Below are positions 7,611-16,697 of a stretch of 43,091 nucleotides of DNA, piece after piece. Position 1 is the stretch's first letter. Each line of letters starts with the position of its first letter. Source of the stretch: Oleiphilaceae bacterium (GTDB lineage Bacteria > Pseudomonadota > Gammaproteobacteria > Pseudomonadales > Oleiphilaceae); assembly GCA_022447365.1 (NCBI GenBank), contig JAKVBL010000014.1:1-43091 (forward strand). Direction: 5' to 3'. The notes below the pieces were generated by a model. It was given only the letters and a program-made list of their open reading frames with translations. It was not told the DNA's origin and made no database searches. The translations under genes were made by a program, and so were the position numbers.

Positions 7611-7611
7611 A

Positions 7612-8610
7612 ATGGCGCTACCAACATTAAACAAGCAGTTACAAGCGGCCGGTATCTCAAGACGCACATTTCTTAAGTTTTGCGCTACAACGGCGTCTTT
7701 ACTGGCATTGCCGCAAAGCGCTGTTGCCGATTTGGCGACTGCCCTTGGCAATGCGAGAAGACCCTCTGTGATTTGGTTGCCCTTTCAAGAGTGCACAGGG
7801 TGTACCGAAGCAATATTGCGCTCTCATGCTCCCACATTGGAAAGCCTTATTTTCGATCATATTTCGTTGGATTATCAGCATACGATAATGGCTGCTGCGG
7901 GAGAGCAAGCTGAAGACGCTAGGCGTGCGGCGATGAACGCGCACAAAGGGCAATATTTGTTGTTGGTTGATGGTTCGGTTCCGGTGGGTAACCCAGGATA
8001 CTCAACGATCAGTGGCATGAGTAATGTCGATATGCTGAGAGAATCGGCAAAAGATGCTGCGGGTATTATTGCCATCGGTACCTGCGCGTCTTTTGGCGGG
8101 ATCCCTAAAGCAAACCCAAATCCGACGGGGGCAGTGGCAGTAAGCGACATTATTACAGACAAGCCAATCGTAAACATTTCAGGCTGTCCGCCACTGCCTA
8201 TCGCGATTACAGCTGTGTTGGTTCATTACCTGACGTTTAAGCGTTTCCCTGATCTCGACGAATTACAACGCCCACTCGCTTTTTTTGGTGAAAGCATCCA
8301 TGACAGATGTTATCGACGCCCATTTTTTGAACAACGTAAATTTGCAAAATCGTTTGATGATGAGGGGGCAAAAAATGGGTGGTGTTTGTTCGAACTTGGT
8401 TGTAAAGGGCCCGAAACCTTTAACGCATGTGCAACGGTTAAATGGAATCAAGGCACGAGTTTTCCTATCGAATCTGGCCATCCGTGTCTTGGTTGCTCTG
8501 AGCCCGATTTCTGGGATAAAAGCAGCTTTTACCAAGCCTTGGGTCCATGGGAGTGGTACAAATCCAAACCCGGCAAAGGTGCACAGAAGCATGCTGGGAA
8601 AAACTCATAA
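7612..8610 (+). CDS. hynS: [NiFe] hydrogenase small subunit, Tat-exported
   Basis: This 332-residue electron-transfer subunit carries three Fe-S clusters. The start is ATG 7612, preceded by AAGGAGG at 7598-7604; an in-frame ATG at 7588 lies inside hupH and lacks that site. SRRTFLKF (residues 16-23) is a twin-arginine signal, so the folded heterodimer is exported to the periplasm. ECTGCTEA, GTCASFGG and GCPPLP supply the proximal cluster. The CYRRPFF, GWCLFELGC and GHPCLGCSEPDFWD regions supply the distal and medial clusters. The proximal motif is CTGC, the ordinary [4Fe-4S] form; the supernumerary Cys of the oxygen-tolerant group 1d type (CTCC) is absent. The protein ends soon after the last cluster (KPGKGAQKHAGKNS) and lacks the C-terminal membrane helix of HyaA/HoxK-type subunits. 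It is therefore probably soluble or held by partners. Confidence 0.95.
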   Translation: MALPTLNKQLQAAGISRRTFLKFCATTASLLALPQSAVADLATALGNARRPSVIWLPFQECTGCTEAILRSHAPTLESLIFDHISLDYQHTIMAAAGEQAEDARRAAMNAHKGQYLLLVDGSVPVGNPGYSTISGMSNVDMLRESAKDAAGIIAIGTCASFGGIPKANPNPTGAVAVSDIITDKPIVNISGCPPLPIAITAVLVHYLTFKRFPDLDELQRPLAFFGESIHDRCYRRPFFEQRKFAKSFDDEGAKNGWCLFELGCKGPETFNACATVKWNQGTSFPIESGHPCLGCSEPDFWDKSSFYQALGPWEWYKSKPGKGAQKHAGKNS

Positions 8611-8627
8611 GATAATAGGCAAGGCTC

Positions 8628-10505
8628 ATGGAAAATACAGCAAGTAACAACCGGTTAGTCGTCGATCCTATCACTCGAATTGAAGGGCATCTTCGAATAG
8701 AAGCTGAAATGGATGGGAATACCATCAAACAGGCGTTCTCATCAGGCACGTCTGTTCGGGGAATTGAACTGATTTTACAAGGCAGAGATCCGCGTGACGC
8801 TTGGGCTTTTGCGCAACGTATCTGTGGCGTCTGCACGCTGGTGCATGGTATGGCATCGGTGCGTGCTGTCGAAGATGCAATTAGAAAAGCTTGGCGGTCA
8901 AACGCAAAATTAGGGGTTGCCATTGGAAAGCCCTCCATGACATCTATGCCAAAAGGACCGATGCAACATGGTAAAAAAGGGCACCGACAGTCACGTACTT
9001 CAATAGGCGTACTGAGTGAAGCAGAAATGGCTATCCCTCAAAATGCACAACTGATAAGAAACATCATGATTGCAACCCAATATGTGCATGATCACGTGAT
9101 GCATTTTTATCACTTGCATGCCCTAGATTGGGTTGACGTTGTTTCTGCACTAGATGCAGATCCAACGAGAACCGCTGCGCTCGCCGGTCAATTGAGTGAT
9201 TATCCTCGTTCATCGCCGGGATATTTCAAAGATATGAAGCAAAAAGTCAAAACGCTGGTTGAGTCTGGGCAGCTAGGGATATTCAGTAACGCGTATTGGG
9301 GGCATCCTGGCTATAAACTGCCACCTGAAGTTAACTTGATGGCATTAGCACATTATTTAGATGCGCTAACGTGGCAGCGTGAAGTTGTAAAAGTTCACAC
9401 CATATTTGGAGGGAAAAACCCTCATCCTAATTTTGTCGTTGGCGGCGTGCCTTCACCGATTAATCTCAATGCGTCAACGGGTATTAACACGAGTCGATTA
9501 GTGCAACTACAAGATGCTATCACGCAAATGAAGAGCTTTGTCGATCAGGTGTATTACCCCGATATTGTGGCGATTGCGGGTTATTACAAAGAGTGGGGGA
9601 CACGAGGGGAAGGGCTGGGTAACTTTCTTACCTATGGAGACTTACCTATGACATCAATGGATGACCCTGATTCTTTCTTGTTTCCACGAGGTGCAATACT
9701 TGGTCGAGACTTGAGTAAAGTGCATGACCTTGATCTAGATGATCCCTCTGAAATTCAAGAATTCGTCTCTTCCTCCTGGTATCGATATAGTGGAGGGAAC
9801 GCAAGTGGTTTACACCCTTTTAATGGACAAACAACACTCGAGTATACTGGTCCGAAACCGCCTTACAAGCACCTAAATGTAGGGGCTGAATATTCATGGT
9901 TGAAAAGTCCGCGTTGGAAAGGCCATGCGATGGAGGTGGGACCGCTGGCTCGCGTGCTAATGATGTATGCTAAAAAAGATGCCGCTGCGCAAGACATCGT
10001 TAATCGATCTCTTTCTATCTTGGATTTAGAGACCTCTGCACTTTTCTCCACACTCGGTAGGACGCTCGCCAGAGCAGTGGAAACAAAAATTGTGGTTAAC
10101 CAGCTACAGTCTTGGTATGACCAACTATTGGATAATATCGCAAAGGGCGATACCGATACGTTTAACCCTCTGTATTTTGACCCTACCAATTGGCCAATTA
10201 AAGGCCAGGGGGTAGGCGTGATGGAAGCGCCTCGTGGCGCGTTGGGGCATTGGTTGGTCATGCAAAATGGCAAAATTGAGAATTACCAATGTGTCGTGCC
10301 TACGACATGGAACGCTGGACCTCGAGATCCCAACTCACAGGCAGGTGCTTATGAAGCCGCTCTGCAAGATAAACATACGCTACATGATCCTGACCAACCT
10401 TTAGAGATTTTGCGAACACTTCATAGTTTTGACCCCTGCTTAGCATGTGCCGTGCACGTAATGGACGAAACAGGGGAAGAGCGTTTGCGTCTAAAAGTTC
10501 GTTAA
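8628..10505 (+). CDS. hynL: [NiFe] hydrogenase large (catalytic) subunit
   Basis: This 625-residue subunit holds the NiFe(CN)2CO site. The two metal-binding CXXC pairs are visible: Cys66/Cys69 in RICGVCTLVHG and Cys604/Cys607 in DPCLACAVH. The tail after His610 (VMDETGEERLRLKVR, 15 residues) is the peptide removed by HynD. The length is normal for group 1 uptake-type hydrogenases. It has no export signal and would be carried out by the small subunit's Tat signal. It starts 17 bp after hynS. Group 1 enzymes oxidise H2 and feed electrons to cytochromes or quinones. The electron acceptor here is probably the heptahaem cytochrome upstream (inference from gene order). From memory, the Alteromonas homologue is described as unusually stable to heat and oxygen. 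Confidence 0.96.
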   Translation: MENTASNNRLVVDPITRIEGHLRIEAEMDGNTIKQAFSSGTSVRGIELILQGRDPRDAWAFAQRICGVCTLVHGMASVRAVEDAIRKAWRSNAKLGVAIGKPSMTSMPKGPMQHGKKGHRQSRTSIGVLSEAEMAIPQNAQLIRNIMIATQYVHDHVMHFYHLHALDWVDVVSALDADPTRTAALAGQLSDYPRSSPGYFKDMKQKVKTLVESGQLGIFSNAYWGHPGYKLPPEVNLMALAHYLDALTWQREVVKVHTIFGGKNPHPNFVVGGVPSPINLNASTGINTSRLVQLQDAITQMKSFVDQVYYPDIVAIAGYYKEWGTRGEGLGNFLTYGDLPMTSMDDPDSFLFPRGAILGRDLSKVHDLDLDDPSEIQEFVSSSWYRYSGGNASGLHPFNGQTTLEYTGPKPPYKHLNVGAEYSWLKSPRWKGHAMEVGPLARVLMMYAKKDAAAQDIVNRSLSILDLETSALFSTLGRTLARAVETKIVVNQLQSWYDQLLDNIAKGDTDTFNPLYFDPTNWPIKGQGVGVMEAPRGALGHWLVMQNGKIENYQCVVPTTWNAGPRDPNSQAGAYEAALQDKHTLHDPDQPLEILRTLHSFDPCLACAVHVMDETGEERLRLKVR

Positions 10506-10523
10506 CCTTACTTGAGGAATATT

Positions 10524-10739
10524 ATGAAAATCAAAAATAGTATTAGAAAGTCAGTTACTTCTTTAATTGCCTTTTTTTATCTGGTGGTAGGTTCACCCGT
10601 TAGTTATGCGCACCCGGGTCATCAAGGCGATCATTCACTACTTTTGGGATCGCTGGTGTCAACAATCGTGCTTGTCACCGTTGCGCTGTTTATTTATCGA
10701 GCTAGAGCAAGTAGGCCCTATCAACGGGTAAAACAGTAA
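10524..10739 (+). CDS. Small single-span membrane protein with HPGHQGDH motif
   Basis: This 71-residue protein starts at ATG 10524, with GAGG at 10514-10517; a TTG at 10512 would add four residues. A signal-like segment (residues about 10-28, ending SYA) is followed by HPGHQGDHS and a second hydrophobic helix (LLGSLVSTIVLVTVALFIY). It ends in a basic tail (RARASRPYQRVKQ). The short histidine cluster at the predicted mature N-terminus could bind nickel or another metal in the periplasm. Its stop overlaps the hypC start (TAATG), placing it firmly inside the hydrogenase operon, in the position held in other operons by genes for small accessory or b-type proteins. I do not recognise a family. Confidence 0.7.
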   Translation: MKIKNSIRKSVTSLIAFFYLVVGSPVSYAHPGHQGDHSLLLGSLVSTIVLVTVALFIYRARASRPYQRVKQ

Positions 10740-10966
10740 TGTGTCTCGCTATCCCCATGAAAGTCATTGCAATTAAAGGCTTTAACGCAACGTGTGAAGC
10801 GAAAGGTGTCTCTCGCGAGGTGAGTTTACATTTAGTGCAAGGGCTAGAGGTCAAAGTTGGCGACTATGTGATGGTACATGTTGGTTATGCTCTCCAAGTG
10901 ATCACCTATGATGACGCGCAGGTGACATGGGAGATGCTCGATCAGGTCATTGCTTACGATGCATGA
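10739..10966 (+). CDS. hypC: Hydrogenase maturation chaperone HypC
   Basis: This 75-residue HypC/HupF-family chaperone starts with the family signature MCLAIPMKV. The Cys2 exposed after removal of the initiator Met binds the Fe(CN)2CO unit with HypD and delivers it to the large-subunit precursor. VGDYVMVHVGYALQVI is the conserved OB-fold strand region. It overlaps the preceding small membrane gene by one base and the following hypA by 8 bases. Length is typical of the family. Confidence 0.95.
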   Translation: MCLAIPMKVIAIKGFNATCEAKGVSREVSLHLVQGLEVKVGDYVMVHVGYALQVITYDDAQVTWEMLDQVIAYDA

Positions 10967-11345
10967 AATTAGTCTTTGCTATAGCTTGCTTGACACAGTC
11001 GCTGTTCACCAGCGAGCAAACATGAATAAGTCTGTCAGTCTGGTTCACGTCAAAGTCGGCCCACTGTCAGGTGTTGAGCCTGACTTGCTGCACCATGCGT
11101 TCTTGGCGTGTAGAACTCACACCATTGGCGATCAGGCAACGCTTAGAATTGACACAAGCGCTATCAAGATACGCTGTAAATTGTGTGGCGAATTCAGCCG
11201 AGTTTCGGTGAATAGCATCCTATGTGCAAGTTGCGGTGCTTGGCAAACCGACCTCATTGAGGGCGATGAATTTATATTGCAACGAATAGAGTTTATCGCA
11301 CCTGACAATTTTACAGAATCAAAGGAGAGAAAACATGTGCGGTAA
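10959..11345 (+). CDS. hypA: Hydrogenase nickel-insertion protein HypA
   Basis: This 128-residue protein should start at ATG 10959, giving MHEISL. His2 and Glu3 are nickel ligands, so the alternative TTG start at 10950 (three extra residues) would bury the nickel-binding N-terminus and is unlikely. The zinc site is the pair CKLC and CASC. VKVGPLSGVEPDLLHHAF is the conserved HypA core. It works with HypB to insert nickel into the large subunit. It overlaps hypC at its start and hypB by 11 bases at its end. Confidence 0.93.
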   Translation: MHEISLCYSLLDTVAVHQRANMNKSVSLVHVKVGPLSGVEPDLLHHAFLACRTHTIGDQATLRIDTSAIKIRCKLCGEFSRVSVNSILCASCGAWQTDLIEGDEFILQRIEFIAPDNFTESKERKHVR

Positions 11346-12081
11346 CTGTGGTTGCGAAACGCAAGTAAAATCAGAGAAAACTGACAAGCCATCAGCAAAT
11401 ATCGTTGAGGTTCACGCAAATTTAAAAAGCAACAATGACAGCCAAGCGATAGCAAACCGTGCTTTATTTGACGCACATAATGTACTAGTGATTAATTTGA
11501 TGTCATCCCCAGGCAGTGGAAAAACCCGGCTACTCGAAGAAACGATACGTGCGCTTAAGTCGCAATACGCGATGGCGGTGATTGAAGGCGACCTCGAAAC
11601 TGAAAATGACGCAAATAGAATTAGACGTCATGGTGTGCAGGCGGAGCAAATCGCCACGGGCCAAGGGTGTCACTTGGACGCCAGTATGGTGCAAAAGGTA
11701 CTTGGAAGATTTAGCTTACAAAAACTAGACGTTTTGTTTATAGAGAATGTTGGCAATTTGATTTGTCCAGCGTGTTTTGATTTAGGACAGCACTTAAACA
11801 TTATTTTGCTGTCCGTGCCAGAAGGTGATGATAAGCCTGAAAAGTACCCAGTGATGTTTCGTGCCGCGGACGTCATGCTTATTTCTAAGACCGATTACTT
11901 GCAATTTCACGATGAATTCAATGTACCTCGCGCGATTGAATCATTTCGTAAAGTGGGCAACGATGCGCCCGTTCTCGAAGTGTCTTCATTGAAAAGTCAA
12001 CATCTAGAGCGTTGGTTTTCTTATTTTACGCACGCCATTACAGCTCATCAGTCTCAGTCGTTACAAAATAGCGGAGTCTAA
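11335..12081 (+). CDS. hypB: Hydrogenase nickel-insertion GTPase HypB
   Basis: This 248-residue SIMIBI-class GTPase helps nickel delivery. The N-terminus MCGNCGC is the high-affinity nickel-binding CXXCGC motif. SSPGSGKTRL (near residue 57) is the Walker A/P-loop, and EGDLETENDA and ENVGNLICPACFDLG carry the switch and metal-binding residues. SKTDYL is the guanine-specificity region, with Ser in place of the usual Asn of NKxD. There is no long His-rich nickel-storage stretch as in rhizobial HypB. It overlaps hypA and is 6 bp from hypD. Confidence 0.94.
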   Translation: MCGNCGCETQVKSEKTDKPSANIVEVHANLKSNNDSQAIANRALFDAHNVLVINLMSSPGSGKTRLLEETIRALKSQYAMAVIEGDLETENDANRIRRHGVQAEQIATGQGCHLDASMVQKVLGRFSLQKLDVLFIENVGNLICPACFDLGQHLNIILLSVPEGDDKPEKYPVMFRAADVMLISKTDYLQFHDEFNVPRAIESFRKVGNDAPVLEVSSLKSQHLERWFSYFTHAITAHQSQSLQNSGV

Positions 12082-12087
12082 AGTCTT

Positions 12088-13221
12088 ATGTACAGTGTTG
12101 AATCGTTGCTAAGAGACATTAAGAATACCTCGCTTTCAAAACCGTTTCGTATTCTTAATGTTTGCGGTGGCCATGAGCGTGCGATTACGCGCGCTGGATT
12201 TAGAACGTTGTTTCAGCACAATATTCATCTGATACCTGGGCCAGGGTGCCCCGTTTGTATTTGCCCCGAAGAGGATATTGCATACGCGATACACTTAGCC
12301 ATTAACGAAAATGTCGTTATCGTTAGTTTTGGTGACATGCTCCGCGTCCCAGTCGAACACGAAATGGGTGGCTGTAGCTCATTGATAGACGCAAAAAATC
12401 AAGGGGCCGATATCCGTCCGATATCTTCTCCTCAAGAAGCGGTATCTATAGCATTGGAAGAACCTCGTAAGGTTATTGTGTTTTTTGCTGTTGGTTTTGA
12501 AACGACTATGGCACCGATTGCAGCAACACTGCTTAATGATTTACCCAATAACTTTAAAGTTTTATTGTCTGGACGACTTACTTGGCCAGCAGTTGCCCAT
12601 GTGCTTGAGAGTCAACCGAATACTTTTGATGCACTGATTGCGCCAGGCCACGTTGCGACAATTATGGGTAGTGAAGAATGGCAGTTTGCAATCGACCATC
12701 ATAATTTGCCTGTCAGTATTGCTGGTTTTCATCCAGAAAGTTTGCTGTTGTCGCTCCAAACGCTGCTCGGTAATTGTTCAAATAAAGTCGTCACACTGAG
12801 TAACCGCTATCCCGAAGTGGTAAAGCAAAACGGCAATGCAGCAGCTAAAGCAATAATCAATAAAGCGTTCACTATCGTTGACGCACATTGGCGAGGAATT
12901 GGTGTTATTCCTGGTTCTGGATTTTCCTTTGCTTCGAGACTATCGCACCTAGACGCCACAAACGATTATGCGCCAGTCGATTTCCCTTCGCAATGTGCGC
13001 AAAACGTTCCTGAAACCACATCGCCCTGTGAAAAAGTGATCCTCGGAAAAATGGCACCTGATGCGTGCCCGTTTTTTGGTCAGGAATGCAAACCAGCATC
13101 CCCTAAAGGCGCATGTATGGTGTCTGATGAGGGGGCTTGCCGAATTTGGTATAGCTCTGGTGAGCGCTCGATAACAAATGTTATCAAAAAGGGGAATACG
13201 CTAAAGGTGGAGATGAAGTGA
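12088..13221 (+). CDS. hypD: Hydrogenase iron-cyanide assembly scaffold HypD
   Basis: This 377-residue protein assembles the Fe(CN)2CO centre with HypC and HypE. The conserved elements are NVCGGHERAITRAG (active Cys), PGPGCPVCICPEED, the GFETTMAP loop, PGHVATIMG and IAGFHPESLL. The C-terminal cysteines (CPFFGQEC, GACMV, GACRIWY) hold the [4Fe-4S] cluster. Length and motif order are those of a full HypD. It overlaps hypF by 4 bases (ATGATG). Confidence 0.95.
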   Translation: MYSVESLLRDIKNTSLSKPFRILNVCGGHERAITRAGFRTLFQHNIHLIPGPGCPVCICPEEDIAYAIHLAINENVVIVSFGDMLRVPVEHEMGGCSSLIDAKNQGADIRPISSPQEAVSIALEEPRKVIVFFAVGFETTMAPIAATLLNDLPNNFKVLLSGRLTWPAVAHVLESQPNTFDALIAPGHVATIMGSEEWQFAIDHHNLPVSIAGFHPESLLLSLQTLLGNCSNKVVTLSNRYPEVVKQNGNAAAKAIINKAFTIVDAHWRGIGVIPGSGFSFASRLSHLDATNDYAPVDFPSQCAQNVPETTSPCEKVILGKMAPDACPFFGQECKPASPKGACMVSDEGACRIWYSSGERSITNVIKKGNTLKVEMK

Positions 13222-15527
13222 TGACAACTGCCCGCACATATGTTGCCAATACGAATAAGAGTAAAACTATCGCCTATGAGTTGAACATTACTGGAGTCAT
13301 CCAGGGGGTTGGGTTCAGACCGTTAGTTTACTGCTTAGCGTATGAAAAAAGTATTGTTGGTTGGGTACAAAACGACTGTGGATGTGTGCGAATACACGCT
13401 GAAGGCACTGAGCTAGACGTTGAACAATTTGTATTCGACTTACTGAACAATGGGTCGCTAGTTTCCATATCCTTGCTGGAAAAAAAGCAGGTTAAACTGA
13501 GTAATGTAGACTCGTTCACGATAAAAGAAAGCGGTCATGATATAGCGTGCGGGGCGATATCAATCCCCAAAGATGTCTATTTGTGTGGAGCGTGTAAAGC
13601 TGAGTTACTGTCAAATACTAACCGACGTGGCACCTATAGCTTTATCGCTTGCAGTAAATGTGGTCCACGATTTTCTATGCTGCGAGCAATGCCATACGAC
13701 AGAAAGAACATGAGTATGTCAGCATTTCCAATGTGTGAGTTATGTCGTAAAGAATATCAATCGCCAACTGATAGGCGCTTTCATGCTCAACCAATAAGCT
13801 GTCGCGTATGCGGGCCTGAAGTATTTTGTTCAACTGTCGGCGGGCGCGTGGTCTCGCAAGGCGATGTTGATGTTGTAGCAACGGTTGTCGCATATTTGAA
13901 TCAAGGCAAAATTGTCGCGTTAAAAAGTATAGGCGGTTATCACTTGCTCTGTGACGCACAAAGCACTGAAGCGGTAGACCTTTTACGCCAGCGTAAAAAT
14001 AGACCAGATAAACCTTTCGCGGTCATGCTCCCAGAGCCTCGTGCAGACGAAACAAGTGAGGATTGGTTAGATAAATGCGTTGCTGTAGACAGTCATCAAA
14101 GAGCGCTCTTACTAAGCCCCGTGCGACCCATTTTACTTGCAAAAAAGCAATCGAATGTACCCATTGCAGATAACGTAGCGCCCATGCTTCGTGATTTGGG
14201 GGTGATGTTGCCGTGCAGCGGACTGCATTTACTCATTATGCAGCAATTCAATCGCCCCATGGTGGCTACGTCAGGAAATATTTACGGTGAACCGATGGTC
14301 ACATCGACGTCATCGGCACAGCAACACCTTACGATGTTGGCAGACATCTTCGTGCACCATAATCGAGACATTTTTCACAAACTGGATGATTCTGTGCTGC
14401 GAACGCTTAAGTCAGGCACCATTCCAATTCGCCTGGGGCGGGGTATAAGTCCGATAGAATTATCATTGCCATATACTGTGCAGGAACCAATGCTTGCTGT
14501 TGGCGCGAATCAGAAAAATACAGTCGCAATAGCTTTGAACAATCGACTTATCGTAACACCGCATATTGGCGACCTCGATTCTCCGATAATGCAAGCGCAC
14601 TTTGAAAAATGTATCAGTGACTTTCAAGCTCTCTATCATGTTCATCCACAGCGTATTCTTTGCGATAGCCATCCTGGCTATATCAGTTCCCGTTGGGCCA
14701 AAGGCAGTGAACTACCGACTACTAAAGTTTTACATCACCACGCTCATGCATCAGCGTGGGCATTAGCTGCTGAAATATCGACACCAAGCTTGGTTTTCGT
14801 GTGGGATGGAACGGGATTAGGCGAGAATGGCGAGATGTGGGGAGGGGAAGTTTTTTGTGGGACGCCGGGCAATTGGAAACGTGTTGCCTCATTAGCGCCT
14901 ATGAAGTTGCAAGGCGGCAACAAGGTTCCAAATCAACCATGGCGAAGTGCAGCATCACTAGTGTGGGGTACTAATTTCACCGGCATTGATTTTAAACCAT
15001 TTGATCCACAACAATTAAGCTACAACGCATGGCAAAACGAACTCAATTGTCATGTTAGTAGTTCAATGGGAAGACTGTTCGACGCGGCGGCATTTGCCTG
15101 CTGTGAACAGAGCGAAGTCTCTTATGAAGGGCAGGCGCCGATGATGTTGGAAAGCGTTGCGTCGACGCCCTCTAAGGTTATGCCGTTAACGTTGGTCCAG
15201 AAAAACGACGAATTTATTCAAATGGATTGGCGAACACTGGTACCGGAACTATTTGATTTCAAAGTGTCTCCTCAAACTCGTGCTGCAAATTTCCACGCTT
15301 CGTTAATTGAAACGGTATGGGAGGTAACCCTACATTGCCGTAAAAAGTTTAATTTTGACCACATTGGATTGGCAGGAGGCGTCTTCCAAAATCGCATTTT
15401 GTGTGACGGTATATCACAACGGTTTTTACAATCAGACATTCCTGTGGTTATTCCAAGTAGTTTGCCATTAAACGATGCCGCAATAAGTGTTGGGCAAATC
15501 CACGAATACTGTTCACGGAGGTCATAA
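13218..15527 (+). CDS. hypF: Carbamoyltransferase HypF
   Basis: This 769-residue protein makes the carbamoyl group that becomes the cyanide ligands of the active site. The N-terminal acylphosphatase domain has GVIQGVGFRPLVY. Two zinc-finger units follow (CGAC...CSKC and CELC...CRVC), then a YrdC-like domain around KSIGGYHLLCDA and RPDKPFAVML. The C-terminal Kae1/HypF-type domain has HHHAHASAWAL and LAGGVFQNRIL. Domain order and length are normal. It hands the product to HypE, which is encoded next with a one-base overlap (TAATG). Confidence 0.95.
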   Translation: MMTTARTYVANTNKSKTIAYELNITGVIQGVGFRPLVYCLAYEKSIVGWVQNDCGCVRIHAEGTELDVEQFVFDLLNNGSLVSISLLEKKQVKLSNVDSFTIKESGHDIACGAISIPKDVYLCGACKAELLSNTNRRGTYSFIACSKCGPRFSMLRAMPYDRKNMSMSAFPMCELCRKEYQSPTDRRFHAQPISCRVCGPEVFCSTVGGRVVSQGDVDVVATVVAYLNQGKIVALKSIGGYHLLCDAQSTEAVDLLRQRKNRPDKPFAVMLPEPRADETSEDWLDKCVAVDSHQRALLLSPVRPILLAKKQSNVPIADNVAPMLRDLGVMLPCSGLHLLIMQQFNRPMVATSGNIYGEPMVTSTSSAQQHLTMLADIFVHHNRDIFHKLDDSVLRTLKSGTIPIRLGRGISPIELSLPYTVQEPMLAVGANQKNTVAIALNNRLIVTPHIGDLDSPIMQAHFEKCISDFQALYHVHPQRILCDSHPGYISSRWAKGSELPTTKVLHHHAHASAWALAAEISTPSLVFVWDGTGLGENGEMWGGEVFCGTPGNWKRVASLAPMKLQGGNKVPNQPWRSAASLVWGTNFTGIDFKPFDPQQLSYNAWQNELNCHVSSSMGRLFDAAAFACCEQSEVSYEGQAPMMLESVASTPSKVMPLTLVQKNDEFIQMDWRTLVPELFDFKVSPQTRAANFHASLIETVWEVTLHCRKKFNFDHIGLAGGVFQNRILCDGISQRFLQSDIPVVIPSSLPLNDAAISVGQIHEYCSRRS

Positions 15528-16579
15528 TGAAAAGCGCAGAGGGCAATAATCATTCATCATCAGAGCCGTTGGGCACGGAATCTATTCAATTAGCTCAGGG
15601 GAACGGCGGAACACTGACAAAAAGACTCATTGATCATGTTTTTAAAAATAAAGCGAACAAAGATCTAGATCTGCTTCATGATGCCGCCACAGTAACTTTT
15701 GATGGTCCTTATCTGAGTATAACAACGGATAGCTTCGTTGTATCCCCCCCAACATTTCCAGGCGGCAATGTAGGCGCGTTGAGTGTTTACGGTACCGTCA
15801 ATGATTTAGCAGTCGTTGGGGCAACACCACGGTACATCAGTACTGCATTTATTATTGAAGAAGGCTTTTCCCTTTCAACATTGAAACAAATCGTTAATGG
15901 AATGCATCAAGCTGCCGAAGAAACGAAGGTCGCCATTGTAACAGGTGATACGAAAGTTGTCCCGAAAGGCAGTGGTGGCGGCGTTTTTATCAATACAACG
16001 GGTGTTGGAGACAGCCGAGATGCGCCGATTTGGGATACCAGTCTTATAAAGGCAGGCGATCATGTACTGGTTAGTGGTTCTGTAGGTGATCACGGTGCGT
16101 GTGTCCTGCTTGCTCGCGAGGACTATGGTTTGCAAGGTCAGCTAAAGTCTGATTGTGGAAGCGTTGTTCCTCTTATTGATCCAATCAAGCATTTGGAAGG
16201 TGTTCGTTTTGTGCGTGACCCAACTCGTGGAGGGTTGTCAGTATTACTCCATGACGTTGCTAATGAAACAGGCTTCGATATCGAGTTAATTGAAAATAAT
16301 ATTCCGGTGCGACCTGAAGTGGCAAGCGTGTGTGAAATATTAGGCTTTGATCCGTTTGTTTTAGCGTGTGAGGGACGCATTGTTGCTGTTGTTGCCCCTG
16401 ACATAAGCGGTAAGGTGCTAGAACACTGGCGGAGCATTCGAAACGGGGAGCAGGCCGAACACATTGGTGTAATAGTAAAAAACACCGAATCAAAAGGGCG
16501 CGTGACCATTGTTACGCCAATGGGAGGAAGACGTTTCATGAATGAACTCGAAGATGAGCCGCTTCCAAGGATCTGCTGA
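15527..16579 (+). CDS. hypE: Hydrogenase maturation protein HypE
   Basis: This 350-residue protein dehydrates the carbamoyl group on its C-terminal cysteine to thiocyanate. The required C-terminal tetrapeptide PRIC is present, with Cys as the last residue. The AIR-synthase-like ATP-binding fold is visible in LAQGNGGTL, TTDSFVVSP, GDTKVVPKG, RDPTRGGLS and CEGRIVAVV. There is a short variable N-terminal extension before the domain. It is the last gene of the hyp set. The spacer after it (16580-16697) carries the promoter of the copper operon, so the hydrogenase unit probably ends here. Confidence 0.95.
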   Translation: MKSAEGNNHSSSEPLGTESIQLAQGNGGTLTKRLIDHVFKNKANKDLDLLHDAATVTFDGPYLSITTDSFVVSPPTFPGGNVGALSVYGTVNDLAVVGATPRYISTAFIIEEGFSLSTLKQIVNGMHQAAEETKVAIVTGDTKVVPKGSGGGVFINTTGVGDSRDAPIWDTSLIKAGDHVLVSGSVGDHGACVLLAREDYGLQGQLKSDCGSVVPLIDPIKHLEGVRFVRDPTRGGLSVLLHDVANETGFDIELIENNIPVRPEVASVCEILGFDPFVLACEGRIVAVVAPDISGKVLEHWRSIRNGEQAEHIGVIVKNTESKGRVTIVTPMGGRRFMNELEDEPLPRIC

Positions 16580-16590
16580 AAGAATAGGTG

Positions 16591-16621
16591 TTGACCTGTG
16601 AGCAACACATAGGTTTACCCT
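16591..16621 (+). promoter_or_regulatory. CueR/ZntR-type promoter-operator of the merR-copA operon
   Basis: TTGACC (16591-16596) and TACCCT (16616-16621) are separated by 19 bp. Between them lies a 21-bp imperfect dyad (16594-16614) beginning ACCT and ending AGGT, with 7 of 10 arm positions paired. This is the layout of copper-responsive copA promoters, where a MerR-family activator untwists the over-long spacer. The regulator gene follows in the same direction at 16698 rather than divergently, so the regulator would control its own synthesis together with copA. Confidence 0.75.
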
Positions 16622-16697
16622 AGTAACGTGAGAGTAGAACATAGGATTAAAGGCGTGCTTAACCGCATATCTATGTTGATAAAAGAGGAGCGTTAAA

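Noticed and set aside
7588..7611. Eight-codon upstream extension of hynS
   Set aside because: It lies inside hupH. The AAGGAGG at 7598-7604 clearly serves the ATG at 7612.
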